A stretch of 64,000 nt of DNA, taken from contig CANNZV010001179.1 of NCBI GenBank assembly GCA_947561585.1, positions 1 to 64,000 of the forward strand. The letters are read 5' to 3'. Within the stretch, counting starts at the first letter, position 1. Every line of letters starts with the position of its first letter. Shown here one piece after another: positions 12,777 through 25,359 of this stretch. The notes under the pieces are model-generated. The model was not told where the DNA came from. It ran no database searches and was given only the letters and a program-made list of their open reading frames with translations. Origin of the DNA: Caprella mutica (taxonomy: Eukaryota > Arthropoda > Malacostraca > Amphipoda > Caprellidae). The position numbers and the translations under genes were made by a program.

Positions 12777-13714
12777 TGGGAATTTAATGACTTTAGTCAC
12801 TAATATCATTTAATTTATAAAAAAGCCGTTCGCCCTTCGTTAAGGAGTTAAGGGGACATTCATTTTTAATTAGTATACAGACCAATAATAATAGTAAATA
12901 TAGACTAGTTTATTAGAAAAATTAGCACATTACATTATAATATAAATATTAAAGACTTAAATCAAATATAATATAGAAATTTAAACCTAAAACCTATCTT
13001 AGAAAATACTAAGAGAAGAAACAAAGAAATGATTGTATCAGGGACAGAGTAAAATTTCTTTGTGTACACAACGCATCTTTACATTATCAGTTCATTACGA
13101 GTTTAGTGTCTAATTATTTCTTTTGTGATTAAGCTTAATATTCGATTGTTCTCATCATAAAACCTTTTTGATTGATATTTGTGAAATATTTATAATTTGC
13201 AACCCAACATCATATATGATTAACTGTTATTACTTACCTAATTCTTTGACAATTTCACTAAATCGAAAGGATTGCATATTAATTAATAATACCTCTTACA
13301 TACAAATGAATATTGTAAAATTGAAGGAGTTGTGCTATTGACATGGAGAATGAAAATGTAGATGTAATAAATATTGAACATACATGTAAGTTGATTTAAC
13401 ATTCATTTAATTTATTGAATAATTTAAAATTATATTATTGTGAGAATATCTAATTAGCAGGGTTGTGACCATATGCACTTAAAATCATAGATCTTAAGAA
13501 TATCATAGATGAAGCGAAATGAAATAGTGTAGAAGAGCATAGAGCTCTGATTTAGAACGATACAATAGTCTTTAATTCAACTTGTTCCAGGAAAGTAACG
13601 ACAACCTTAAAATAATTTATTTTTACACGCAGTTTCCATAGTCTACAGGTGATCTGAGAAGTTAGTTTTGTTTGTTGGTTGACTGCGACTCGATCACAGG
13701 GTAATTATTTAGTC
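12777..13714. other. AT-rich spacer with one possible orphan first exon
   Basis: Mostly featureless. At 13343-13385 an ATG opens a short acidic frame, MENENVDVINIEHT, followed directly by GTAAGT, a consensus donor. No compatible downstream exon was found; the nearest acceptor, at about 13460, leads to a stop. It is a weak candidate only. Confidence 0.25.
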
Positions 13715-13875
13715 AGGCTAATATTCGTAAGTTTGCCTAATAGGATTTTTAAATAATTTTTACTTATTAGAAATCATTCAAAATAGCCAAAATAAGGCAG
13801 GCTAATATTCGTAAGTTTGCCTAATGGAGTTTTTAAATACTATTTATTTATTTAGAATCATTCAAAAATAACCGA
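13715..13875. repeat. 84-bp direct tandem duplication
   Basis: Two copies beginning AGGCTAATATTCGTAAGTTT at 13715 and 13799, diverged by a few substitutions and small indels toward the end. Confidence 0.85.
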
Positions 13876-13959
13876 CACATAACGTCTGATTCGATACCAT
13901 GCAATATTTAATTTGTTACGTTACAATTGTTTGAGTAAGCACTATTTTGATACCATTGA

Positions 13960-14098
13960 TAAGCTTTAGTCGGTGTGGGCTTTTGTCGGTGTGAGCTTTT
14001 GTTGGTGTGGGCTTTTGTCGGTGTGGGCTTTTGTCGATGTGGGCTTTTGTTGTATGGGCTTTTGACGCTAGGGATTTTGTCGTGTGGGCTTTTGTCAC
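13960..14098. repeat. 16-bp minisatellite, about 8-9 copies
   Basis: Units of TGGGCTTTTGTCGGTG with substitutions; the last copies are diverged. The reverse-strand frame 13916-14098 is an artefact of the repeat. Confidence 0.88.
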
Positions 14099-14214
14099 CC
14101 TCTCCGGACTAATGGGGCGTCAGAGTCCTCCTTTTGACGTCCCATGCTTGTGATTCCATTATAACGTAATTTTATTTCAAAATACCAAATCACTCACATA
14201 CTAGGTTACAAGTT

Positions 14215-14370
14215 ATCATCACTGATGTTACATATGTGACGATATACGTTACAGATGATCACAGAGGTTACATATAAGACGATAAATGTTACAGATGATC
14301 ACAGAGGTTACATATGTGACGGTATATGTTACAGATGATCACAGAGGTTACATATGTGACGGAATATGTT
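14215..14370. repeat. 40-bp tandem repeat, about 3.7 copies
   Basis: Four partial to full copies containing GTTACATATGTGACGGTATA and GTTACAGATGATCACAGAG. Period measured as 40 bp across three intervals. Confidence 0.9.
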
Positions 14371-15107
14371 ACAGATGGTGAAGTCTAACAGACCACCCTA
14401 ATGTGACCCTAAGATATATAAAGTGAATCTGACAACTAATTATACTGGCTTATGTTCAGTTACCGAATCAATAAATTAGGCTCAGGCCTAGTGAATGACA
14501 TAACTTACTCTGAACACTAACTATGCAATCTTGATCTTGACACTTTACATACTCTAACCTTTCAGGCCGAACTGGAACCCACCTTTCTATTGAATTGAAC
14601 TTGAAACAACATAGAAAGGTGATTGATTGTTAGTCTATACTCTATAGCTATAGTACCAAAATAAAAAAATTTATGACTGCGTGTGATGTGTCACCGGGCC
14701 TAACGCTTCACTAATAACATGCTTGACAATAATTGAGCTTTCATAAATATCTACAAAATATATATATATTATAAATGCCATCATTTTGAACGGCATGCAT
14801 ACACTAGTTAATATTATAATAACAAGAGTTCATCAAGAAAACTTTTGAGTAGTTAAAATTTCAAGCACAAAATACTCATTGAATATATTCCTTATTAATA
14901 TGGATCAAACTTTTGATATAATTTGATATCCTTTGTTTGGAGAGTAGCTATATTGTCTTTATCTGTGGCCCCATTTGCCCTCTTCTGCGGAATGGCATCA
15001 AGTTAGACCCTAATTGCACCGTCCCTAATTTCTTCTCGGAACTTCTTACCAAAACTTCTAAGTAGAATTGACTGACGGAATCATTCCTTATTTGCCCCAC
15101 TAGGCAC
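14371..15107. other. Spacer, nothing recognised
   Basis: No open frame, splice-flanked exon or repeated segment was identified. Confidence 0.5.
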
Positions 15108-15745
15108 TTTTCTGCTGCCATTGAATGGTCGGTAATGTGTGCTTTGCTGCTGCCATTGAATGGTCGATAATGTGTACTTTACTGCTGCCATTGAATAGTC
15201 GATAATGTGTACTTTTCTGCTGCCATTGAATGATCGATAATGTGTACTTTGCTGATGCCATTGAATAGTCGATAATGTGTACTTTTCTGCTGCCATTGAA
15301 TGATCGATAATGTGTGCTTTGCTGATGCCATTGAATAGTCGATAATGTGTACTTTTCTGCTGCCATTGAATAGTCGATAATGTGTGCTTTGCTGATGCCA
15401 TTGAATAGTCGATAATGTGTGCTTTGCTGATGCCATTGAACGGTCGATAATATGTGCTTTGCTGCTGCCATTGAATGGTCGATAATGTGTGCTTTGCTGC
15501 TGCTATTGAACGGTCGATAATGTGTGCTTTGCTGCTGCCATTGAATGGTCGATAATGTGTGCTTTGCTGCTGCCATTGAATGGTCGATAATGTGTGCTTT
15601 GCTGCTGCTATTGAACGGTCGATAATGTGTGCTTTGCTGCTGCTATTGAATGGTCGATAATGTGTACTTTTCTGCTGCCATTGAATGGTCGATAATGTGA
15701 ACTTTGGTGCTGCCATTGAATGGTCGATAATGTGTACTTTATTTC
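15108..15745. repeat. 35-bp minisatellite, about 18 copies
   Basis: Units contain CTGCCATTGAATGGTCGATA and differ at a few fixed variable sites (GATGCC/GCTGCC, AATAGTC/AATGGTC/AACGGTC). Because 35 is not a multiple of three, each frame of the minus strand cycles through all registers. The long minus-strand frames here (up to 223 codons) exist only because the unit lacks stops; I do not call a protein. Confidence 0.96.
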
Positions 15746-16610
15746 TTTTCACTTAGTGAATGATATGGAAAGTAACCTAAATGTTGATGAATTGAATAAA
15801 AATCAACTGATCCTTTTTCATTCATTGCTAAAAAAACAGATTTTTTTTTTAATCTGTAACATAAGGCGTTTTTTATTAATAGATTTTTTCTTTCTGAACT
15901 TCCTTTTCATTTCAAAATGAAATAAATAATTTCATTTTAAAATTTCTACCTTTCAAATAATATTTCATTTTTTTATTATATATCCTCATCCTTCTATTCA
16001 TTATTAAAAACTTTTCTAATTAGAAATAAATACAGTATGAACGGAGAGTAAAGTTTCTCATTCATTAGCTAATGAAAAGAGTCCGTTACTTTTGGAACAC
16101 CTTGTACTGGGTGGCCCGGAAACGATATCACAATATAGAACTTTTTGAACTCAAAACTCTAACAAAATAACTTTTACAATAAGTATAACTGTATTCAAAA
16201 AGGCTATATGTATTTAGATGTCATTTTTCAACAAATTTCATGAGGCTAATAAATGCTTTGAAATAAAGTTTTATGTTCTATCCGAAATAGTTTTTGAGTC
16301 ATTAAAAGTTCTGAAATGGCATATTTTACTGTCCATCATACATATGACTGTAGCAAAAGTCTCATGCTACCATTAAAAAATGTTTAATCAAGTTAAAAAA
16401 GCTACTCATGTTTGATTAGCTGTTACCGAAAGAGAATGATTTGAAGTTTGTAAGTGCATCATTCATACGAAAATGAACTGTCCAATTAAAGAAATTAGAA
16501 TAAACTTTTTCGTATAAGATTTCTTGCAACGTACAGATGCACAATTGCATCTGTACTCGGACAATACATCCGATGAGATGCATTTTCACATCACTGATCT
16601 GTGATCATGT
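15746..16610. other. AT-rich spacer, nothing recognised
   Basis: AT-rich. A GGGTGGCCCGGAAAC word at about 16090 resembles a transposon tip, but no partner end was found. Confidence 0.45.
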
Positions 16611-16890
16611 CAATATCATGCGCTTTCGACCGATCTGAGAAATTAATCGATCGAGCTTCGCCATCTGTGAATCTATCATTAGCGTAGCCATCGGTCGATC
16701 ATTGCGCTTTCGAGGGATGATAGATACTGAAGCCAGCCTATAAAGTAATTATATAAGATTAAGTTAGCGGTCCGTCAGAGGATATCTAGGTACGTGGGCC
16801 TGCAATTGACCGATAGATGCGTTATCGATGAATCCACAGATGAAGCAGTACGATCGATCGATAACTCAGATCGTTGAAAGACTCAAGACA
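16611..16890. mobile_element. Inverted-repeat element rich in ATCGAT
   Basis: The left arm (about 16611-16702, with ATCGATCGAG then CCATCTGTGAATC) and the right arm (about 16808-16890, with GATTCATCGATA's complement and CAGATGAAG) are imperfect reverse complements over roughly 80 bp, around a loop of about 100 bp. This explains the unusual density of GATC and ATCGAT words. There is no coding capacity. It is most likely a MITE; the ends and target duplication are not resolved. Confidence 0.5.
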
Positions 16891-18235
16891 TCAAAAAATA
16901 AAGTTGCAGAGACATTACTATTTAATATCCCAAAAATATTCTCTGAAGGTAATTGTCTGGTGCGGTATGACATGCGAGAAAATTATCGCTCCCTATAGTC
17001 TGAAATTACCATAGGAGCGTCATATCAAAAATGTATTCGGGAATGTTTTATGTAAATAATAAAATAAAACAAAATTAATTTGCCTAAGAAAATAGCAACA
17101 ATTTTTCCAAAATCGATTAATTTCGCGTTTTGGTAATGCTACATGGACAGTGGACAGGTAGATCTCATGATTCGAACCTTCCAAATTTCTTACTATCGGG
17201 ATTTTGAAGGAAGAGTCTACATTAATAGGCCCTGAAATTTGGATCATCTGAAAGCTATCATTATTTAAAAATTCTGTAGCTTTACTCCAGATATGTCAGA
17301 GAAAGTAATAGAAAAAGAATGAGTATTTGCATGGAATACCAGGTAACCATTTAAAAGGTATTTTAAAATACTTCAAAACTATCTCCCTCGTTTGCAATTA
17401 ACCAGACATTTATAGTAATTTTTTTTAGTTTTTTTTAAATAACATGCGACCGTGTAAAATTATTAGAACTCAAATTACTTTCAACTCTCTCGTGAATTAT
17501 CATATTTATTTAATATATTTAATTATTATTATCAATTTTTGAAGAAACTATACAAAGTAAACTAAAAAAGATACAATAATTCAAATTTAAAATACAAATT
17601 AGATGAAGCTGAGGTTACGAGAAAGTTAAAACTTGTGAAACCTATAATTAAAAAAAAAAAAAACTATATTTACTAAAACAATATTCTTTGAAAAGTTTCT
17701 TAAACTTAAAATCTGACATTGGTTCCGATAAAAAAGTGGGAAGTTTGTTATAAAATTCTATGGATCTAAAATTGGTATATTTCGCTCCAATTCTGACATA
17801 AAAACCAATTATTGCTCTAATGTTATGTTCGTGAGAAGGAATGAAGTAATTAAGATATTTATTTTAAATATGAGATTCGTCATATAATGTGCTCTACGTA
17901 AATTTTTTTATTAAAAAATAATCTGCAACATCGTCGAATTTTAAATGTTTAAAATCTATATATATTATATTTCAAATCCTAGTAAGGACGTTATTTTCAT
18001 ATCTTCTCACGTTTAAAATTGTTCTTAAATATTATTGATTAAATATTTTAACGGTAGTAAATGAATATTACTATTGTGCTGATACAGCAATTGAAAATTA
18101 TTCATACATACAAATTTTTCTTTCCGAACATTGGCCGAGTTTTTGGCACTTACGTTTTATAACTTGGTTTCATAAACTAAGATTTCGATAGTAAAAAAAG
18201 TGATTTTTAATTATGTGTTATATTTGTGTATATTA
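16891..18235. other. AT-rich spacer, nothing recognised
   Basis: Contains a minus-strand frame at 17020-17247 without recognisable motif. A tRNA B-box-like GATTCGAACC word at about 17171 lacks an A box or cloverleaf. Confidence 0.45.
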
Positions 18236-18640
18236 TGCTATATCTTTGGCTATGTGTTATATTTGGCTATGTGCTATCTTTGACTATGTGCTATCTTTGA
18301 CTATGTGTTATCTTTGACTATGTGCTATCTTTGAGTATGTGCTATCTTTGACTATGTGCTATCTTTGGCTATGAGTTATCTTTGACTATGTGCTATCTTT
18401 GACTATGTTCTATCTTTGACTATGTGCTATCTTAGGCTATGTGATATCTTTGGCTATGTGCTATCTTTGACTATGTGCTATCTTTGACTATGTGCTATCT
18501 TTGACTATGTGCTATCTTTGACTATGTGCTATCTTTGACTATGTGCTATCTTTGACTATGTGCTATCTTTGACTATGTGCTATCTTTGACTATGTGTTAT
18601 CTTTGACTATGTGCTATTTTTGACTATGTGCTTCCTTTTA
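18236..18640. repeat. 17-bp minisatellite, about 24 copies
   Basis: Units of CTATGTGCTATCTTTGA, near-identical in the centre and diverged at the left edge. Confidence 0.95.
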
Positions 18641-20600
18641 CTGGCGGTAGGAATGTTTACTTAGCTACCTGCTTGTCTAACTTCTTCTCAGGGGTCCCTT
18701 GTATTTTCCTCTCCGTTGGTGTACTTATATTCCAGCAAATAAATTGCTATTTCGTAAAACCAATTTTTTTTATCTAGACTAAGCCAAACTCACTGTAAGT
18801 TCAAAATATGTTATTCTGATAGTAGTTTTCTCTATATATGCATTACATATTATTGTAATACAAATTTATCCCCATGTTAAAAATTTCTTGTGTATCCTTC
18901 TTCAGATTACAAAATTACAAACCAAGTCTATCAACCCTGTGTTCCATCCCTAACGTATCAGGAAAGCTATACTATCTTTTTAACTTGGGAAAATGATCTA
19001 CTAACATTTCGACTGGAAAGAGTAGCAAGTTGTTTTTCTTATTTCACTTCGTCTCGTACACCACAAAAATTTTGTAGATTTTTTCAAACCAAAAACTAAA
19101 TAAAAGCGTTATTTGGATTATTTGTTATGCAAATAGGATAAAGTAACTATCTAAAAATTATAAAAGAAAGGTACATGAGGAATATATTTATTTTATTCAA
19201 TACAGTTAAGAAAACTGTGAGTGTTAGGTAGACTCTTTACCTTGTTTGGTCTTTATTTGATCACCAGCACCTCTTTGACCTTCCCGTCCAATCTAGAGAA
19301 TAAAGTTCTTCCCTCTCACACTTTTTCGGGAATTTTAGATGAGGCGCATTGGGAATTGAACCTGCTGCGATATTCCAGGGAGAGTAGGAATAATTTATAG
19401 GCTGAAAAGGACTGCTGGAGTCTCAAGAAGAATACTTTAGATACTCAAATAATTCTGTTGCCTAGATTTTAACGGATAATAACAGTTATCTGTCGTTTGC
19501 GTCAGGCTAATATACAAAAGGAGATTATTATCGGGATTCAAATTTAAGAAATTGAAATCAGAAAGTAGGAATATTAAAAAGAAGGTTACTTGTATATATA
19601 TTTTTTTATAATATATTCAGATACAATTGAATTTAAGATTTATAGTTCAAAACGTAAATACATATCATTTATAATGAATGTTTAAAATATCAATTTGTAT
19701 GTACCTAAAATACTCAGTACTATGTGTAGTGCCGTTAGTCGTGATATTCTTGAGAAAACAAGTGGAATAAACTCTAATTTGGATTGTTAATATTTTTCAA
19801 TATAGGATATTTTGTTCCACGAAGAGAATTCAAGTAACTTAAAATTTGAAATTAGTAGGAAAATACGAATTGAAAAGATTAATAAATAGTTTTTGTTTTA
19901 AAAAAATATATTTAAGTCAGTGTTTAAATTGCAAAATGATTATTTAATCCGAAAAAAATATTTAACATTTATTTTCCCAACAATAACATTGTTTATAATT
20001 AATCAGCTATTTCATTATTTTCATACATTGGAAAGAAATGACTGAAGCAGATTTATATGACAGCTCATAATGATATATTAAATCATTAATATTAATCTCG
20101 AGGAGTTATTAAACCTTTCAAAATAAATATGAAATGAGCAATGGATTATTTCGCAACTGGAATATAAGATGAGCATTAATATTATGAGAGAAAAAACACA
20201 AGGTATAAAATTCAATTAAATCGAGTTCTGAATTATTAATATTTACTTTAATGCCAATTAATTCATTTCAGTATTAATGACATATCACTTATTAATTGTT
20301 ATAATTAATATGCAATCTAAATAAATGCATTGATATGGTTATTGGAGTTCTTAGTCATATTACTATTATATCGCTTGCTACTTCAAAAAAATAATCAATT
20401 TATAAATTTTATTATACTGTTGAAATCTGGATTATTCTGTATTGGTTAGTAATTTAAATGGTTATATTCCTTTTCTTTTTGAGACCCATTGTCCCTCTCG
20501 CTCTTCACATTGTTTCAATTGTTGTTATTTGAACAGTTCCCTTAGAAGGTGATACTACTTGTAGAGTGATAATTCGCACCTAGTTTTCTGAACTGTAGTA
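18641..20600. other. AT-rich spacer, nothing recognised
   Basis: About 2 kb. The plus-strand frame 18890-19099 has no recognisable motif or flanking splice sites. The more GC-balanced stretch 19210-19440 contains a B-box-like word on the minus strand, but no A box, so a tRNA-derived SINE cannot be claimed. Confidence 0.4.
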
Positions 20601-20603
20601 TAA

Positions 20604-21855
20604 AGCCCCGTCCAGACGCTCCGACAAATGCCCTGGGTTTGGAAATACTTTTGCTCGGGCGAACACGGGCAATCTCATTTCTGCCTGTGTTCGCGTCCAG
20701 ACGAGAGCAATATGATCAGGAAACTGAAATGTCCGTGTTCGCGATTCTGCATAATTAATTCATTGGAAAAATATCATATGTTGTTGTTGATAGTTAATAC
20801 CTAACAATTTAGCGATTTTAGAAACAAGCATGGATTTAAAAAATGATTACCTAGGTACCTATCGGAAGTAAAATATAAATTCTTACCGAGGTACTAGGTA
20901 CCTACCTAGATGATTATATAATATAAATGCGTAATTAGATAACTAGACGATATATAGTATAAATATTTATCTAGGTATTTTATCTAGCAGATTATATACC
21001 TAATATAAATATTTACATAGTCTAACATATATATATATATCTAACCTGAGTTACTTATAGTATAATACCTAGTACCTATCTAGAAACACGTCTCTGTAAT
21101 CAGACGCTCCTAGTACTTGCAAAGTGGGAGTTATCGTAGATCATGATAGGTCTCAAAATTTAAATTTCCTTTATGTATCTACGTACGTATAGGTACCTAT
21201 ACGTTTTACGCTCACTTCTAAATACTGTTTCCTATAAGCCTTAAATAGAATACTGTATGTTTACTAGTTGGGTAGGCACCTACTTACCTAGTAAATTTAG
21301 GAAAAACAACCAAATAATTCATACCTATTTATAGGCCGGTTAAGTACCAAGTTATGGGACGGTTCCACATTTAAAGAAAAGAAAGAAAAACTAATGATTA
21401 CAATGAGAGTTAAATGATAATTAAAATAGCTTCCTATAATATTTATAAAACGTGTCCGAAAATGTGGAACTGTTCGATAACTCGGAACTTACCCTAATCA
21501 GTAACTAATATGTAGAATTGTAAATAACTAATCACATTTATTCTAAGAAATACAAAAATTTATTTACAAAAATCTCAATCAAATAATATAAATAGACTAC
21601 TAAATAATGAATTTAATCTTTCATATCTAAAATGAGAGTAATTATCAAATTTACTCCATATATCACAAATATTCATTCAAATAACAGTCGCGAAAACTTG
21701 TTCGGGGACAAATTTGTCCAACATGCTGAAAGTCACTGACCGTTTCGATTCTAGTGATCGGGGACAAATTTGCCTGCCATATCGCGGACAAATTTGCTCG
21801 CGAACACCTGATTTCAGAGAAATCTGGGCATTTGTCGGAGCGTCTGGACGGGGCT
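20604..21855. mobile_element. 1.25-kb MITE with TAA target duplication (PIF/Harbinger-like)
   Basis: The ends are perfect inverted repeats for about 30 bp: AGCCCCGTCCAGACGCTCCG at the left and its reverse complement ending at 21855. TAA flanks both sides (20601-20603 and 21856-21858). A 3-bp TWA duplication is the known hallmark of PIF/Harbinger transposons. No transposase frame is present, so the element is non-autonomous. A smaller palindromic MITE (21341-21495) is nested inside. Confidence 0.8.
21341..21495. mobile_element. Small palindromic MITE nested in the TAA-flanked element
   Basis: The left arm, with AAGTTATGGGACGGTTCCAC, pairs with the right arm, AATGTGGAAC then GATAACTCGGAACTTACCC. 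Related palindromes occur at about 58022-58215, 60578-60716 and 62726-62932, so this is a repeated family of 140-210 bp elements. Confidence 0.6.
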
Positions 21856-22149
21856 TAACTCTGTTCGTTCCTTTTAAGTTTTATTTTTGTTGAAGTGCTG
21901 AACTGTGATCTTATTACATTGATATTTTTTCCATCTGATTGTTGGGAATTCCGGTAGTCTTTTAATCTATTTTGGAATAAACGCCTCGATGGAATCCCAT
22001 TGAAGAGGTTATTGATTGTTCCAGGTTTAGTACTATTTTTTTAATTAAGGAAATTGCTTGTAAACTAAGACTGCTGGTTTAGTCTTGAAATTAACGGTGC
22101 AGTAGTTTTACCCTAAAAGTAAATCTGTGAACTGACTGTCGGAATTTGT

Positions 22150-22560
22150 TGCAACTAGATAACGTGCACTCGGTAGAGCGCATACCTTCGCCGCCACTTT
22201 GACACGTTCTCTCCCAAAATCTAATAAACTGGTGACTGGATCGTCCCACCAAGTTCCATGCAATATGGTTCAATACTTTGAGTTATAAATGACCTTGATC
22301 TTGACCTTTGACCCGATCGCTCCCGAAAACTAACAAAATATTTCAAGTTTCATGTAATATAGTTCAATACTTTTTGAGTTATAAATAACCATGACCTCGA
22401 CCTTGACCTTTGACCGGGTTGCTCCCAAAATTCTACCCGCAGGTCAATGGACATGGACCCATCGTTTCACCAAATTTCAAGCGATTTAATTGTAAACTTT
22501 TTCAGTTATGCGAATAACAAGATGATAAATAAATGCCAGGTAAAATATAACCCTCCGCAA
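22150..22560. repeat. Dispersed repeat with about 105-bp degenerate monomers
   Basis: Three diverged monomers share TCAATACTTT, GAGTTATAAAT, GACCTTGACCTTTGACC and GCTCCCAAAA in the same order. The right edge (CATCGTTTCACCAAATTTCA, then AACTTTTTCAGTTATGCGAA) is the reverse complement of 63900-64000 at the end of the window, so it belongs to a dispersed family. Class unknown. Confidence 0.65.
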
Positions 22561-23470
22561 ATTTGCGAAAAATTTGCGGAATTTTTCGCAAAATAAGCAA
22601 GTGAACCATGTACACGAATAACTTTAAAAAAATGTATTGAATTGATATCCTTGAGTGCCAAAGTTATTTTACACGGAAATTTTTTTTTTACCACTATTTA
22701 TTTGTGTATCAGGACGTCATTACAGATAAAATTGAACAAAATGGGAAAAATTGAATTAATTATTATTATAAGATGATAATTTTTTATCAATTATGACTAA
22801 AATTAGGGAAACTTTCTACTCTTTTTGATCGAATGCGCTAAGGGAAATAAATAGTAGCTACTTCTTTGAAAAATCTGCTCATTTCTGTTTTACAAAAGGT
22901 TAAAATATGCCATAGCATGATTGCAAATGGATTTTAAAAATATTGAACATATAATCTTTTAGTGAGATGAGTCTTATAGGTAATTAATTATGTGCAAAAG
23001 TGATTCGAAATATTAACGAAAAAGACATTTGACATGTTTATTTCTATTGTTATAGGGTTTATAGTTTAATACCAATACTTATTTATCTGCAACACATAAG
23101 ATTGCATGTTGATTATTTCAATGCAGTCACCGTCCAGATATTAACTATAATTTTCTTTGAGCACATCTCAAAGAAAACTTTTCAGGTATGACTAAATTAT
23201 TATGGATGAAAGAGAGAGTGCGACTAATTTACATATGAAATTTATTTGATTAACATAATATAATTATTATATATGAAGATTATTCAGTTATTATTACTAG
23301 TGATCCAATCCAATTTACTGGTACGGATACAAAAAGTTCTTATACAAGACATATTGCATTGGAAATGTTAATTTGAATAATATAGGTAGGTACAGAGAAG
23401 TCCTCAATTACAAACCAAATCATGCCTAGCCAATTATATATTTCATTGTTTTTTGAATCATTAGTTATAT
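22561..23470. other. AT-rich spacer, nothing recognised
   Basis: No gene, exon or repeat recognised. Confidence 0.5.
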
Positions 23471-23472
23471 AC

Positions 23473-23575
23473 TTGGTTCTAGGAATATTCCACTGCAGAA
23501 AATTATACAGGGAGAACTCCTCTCAGGAAAATTCCACTGAGGAAAATCCCACTGCAGAAAGTTCCGCCTGAATAA
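23473..23575. repeat. 15-bp GGAAAATTCCACTGA minisatellite, short array
   Basis: About seven degenerate units, preceded by GGTTCTAGGAA, the same start as the left arm of the foldback element at 28598. It looks like an isolated arm of that family. Confidence 0.75.
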
Positions 23576-23944
23576 AAACCAGCTGATCCTAGCTGTTACA
23601 TAAATTATGATTATCACGTTGTTTATATCCTTATCGGAGTGCGAGAAGTTACAATATGATGGAACCACCGAATCTTACTGTCTATACTTCATCAGGTGGT
23701 TAAATAAAGACACAACTTAAATTAACCCTGACGGACATTTGGACGATAGACTTATATTTGATGTGCATTACGAGCTGTTTAAGTTGATTCCAGTAGAGTT
23801 CCTCAATATGGACAATTGAACAGTTCATAACTTTTGCATTCAATAAATAATGCACTAAGCGAAATACTGGAGGAAAAAAGCTGTGAAGTAAAATATTCAA
23901 TTACATATAAAAACACATATTCCATGTAATATAAGGTAAATAAT

Positions 23945-24042
23945 ATATTTATTCCTATAAAATAATGAAATTTTTCACATTTTTCTATAATCTCTACTTT
24001 TTGACGTAATGTTAGGGAATTTTTTTTCGTTGGAGTCAACAA
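23945..24042 (-). pseudogene. Possible pogo/Tigger helix-turn-helix fragment
   Basis: The minus strand opens with MLTPTKKNSLTLRQKVEIIE, then KCEK. This resembles the start of CENP-B-type helix-turn-helix domains of pogo/Tigger transposases (a basic tail, then L..K..II..). The frame continues only as low-complexity AT-rich sequence, with no further transposase motif, so it is at best a fragment. Confidence 0.3.
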
Positions 24043-24605
24043 TTATTATATATCAGAGGCCAAAATAAAATCAAAAGATTATAAAGATAAAACGCTAAGA
24101 GCGTTAGCGTTTACTAGCATAATAGATGCTAACCACAATACTAAAGTGTCAGTGCCCAACAAAACATATTCTGCTCGTGTAAAGGCGCTGAGCTACTTGG
24201 TGGGCTGTGCGGTGAAAAAAGTGTGGTGAATTACGGCACTGACCAGTGCCGTGTAAAGGCACCTTAATAGTTGGTGGGTTAAGTGACTTTTGATTTCAAG
24301 TCATGATGCAAAGGTCCCCTTTGGCATGGATGTTCTCTAGGGTCATAGAAAACATTTTATCCAAAGACACAAATGAGATCACCCTTTGTATTCGAAATAT
24401 ACGCGTTTTTCAAAATGGTAGCCGGTCATTCACTGGAACCCATATCTTTGCTTCTAGGAAAGCTGTAATGGAAAAATTAATACCAAATGATACATTTTTG
24501 GGGTCAAGGAACCCAATAAAAGGATTTTCAAAGCTTAAAACGTAAAACTTTTTTCCTTAGCATGACCATTGGTGATCAAATATGCTAAATTAATACAAAA
24601 GTTAA

Positions 24606-25013
24606 GGGGACCGTACTTGTTTTTTTTTTAATATTTTTATTAATGAAGCTACGGTTCTGAAACTTAGTACCTTAATATGAAATTTAATTCTCTATCGTTT
24701 TTGATTCATCCATTTTTTCGATTAGACCCACAGAAAACGAGTTATTCGAATTTCGAACAGTTTCCAAAAAGCCTATGGCTTATACAATTTTGAAGCTACG
24801 GCATTGATTTTTTTTGCATTCGATTCTCAACGGAATTCTCTTCAGCTGTAGGACCTTATTTTTTTATTTTCGAATTGTTTTTTTAAATATAAAATTTTTT
24901 CGTGAAAAAACATATTCAATTTGTTTTCAAAATTTAATATTATTCAAATAGTAGCTATTTACGAAATAAAATAAAATTAATAAAATTATGAGATTTTTCC
25001 AAGTACAGTCCCC
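24606..25013. mobile_element. TTAA-type MITE in left arm
   Basis: TTAA (24602-24605), then GGGGACCGTACTTG at the left; CAAGTACAGTCCCC followed by TCAA, a one-base variant of TTAA, at the right. The family is also present at 27472-27682 (partial, inverted) and 34350-35190. TTAA duplication is the known signature of piggyBac-type transposition, which is the suggested mover. Confidence 0.65.
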
Positions 25014-25359
25014 TCAAGTGTCATAATGATGAATAAAATCTGCTTTTTCTTTCTTGATATCCATCATCTTATATATTGCATGATGCTAAGTATGAACATT
25101 TTGTCTTATAGAATAGTACAAAGAAATTGTAAACTGGCCTCATGGACTCACGTGACTGGAATTTATGCTATCTATGCCAGTCACATAAAAGTCATGAAAA
25201 ACTTAGAACCCCCATCCTCAGTAAAACTTTTAAATAATTCTGCAAAACTGTTTGCATGTTACATTAAACAAACTGAGGGAGTTGGGTGAGTGGCCAGACT
25301 TTGAGGTCATACATGACATTAGTGAAGACATCAGTAGGTAGTGAAGCTGATGAGGTCCA

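Noticed and set aside
15081..15752. 223-codon minus-strand frame with STHYRPFNG-type repeats
   Set aside because: A product of the 35-bp minisatellite; all three minus frames are open and give the same peptide shifted in phase.
17160..17185. tRNA gene suggested by GATTCGAACC
   Set aside because: No A box, acceptor stem or cloverleaf around the B-box-like word.
19210..19440. tRNA-derived SINE on the minus strand
   Set aside because: Only a B-box-like GGTTCAATTCC; no A box, poly(A) tail or second copy in the window.
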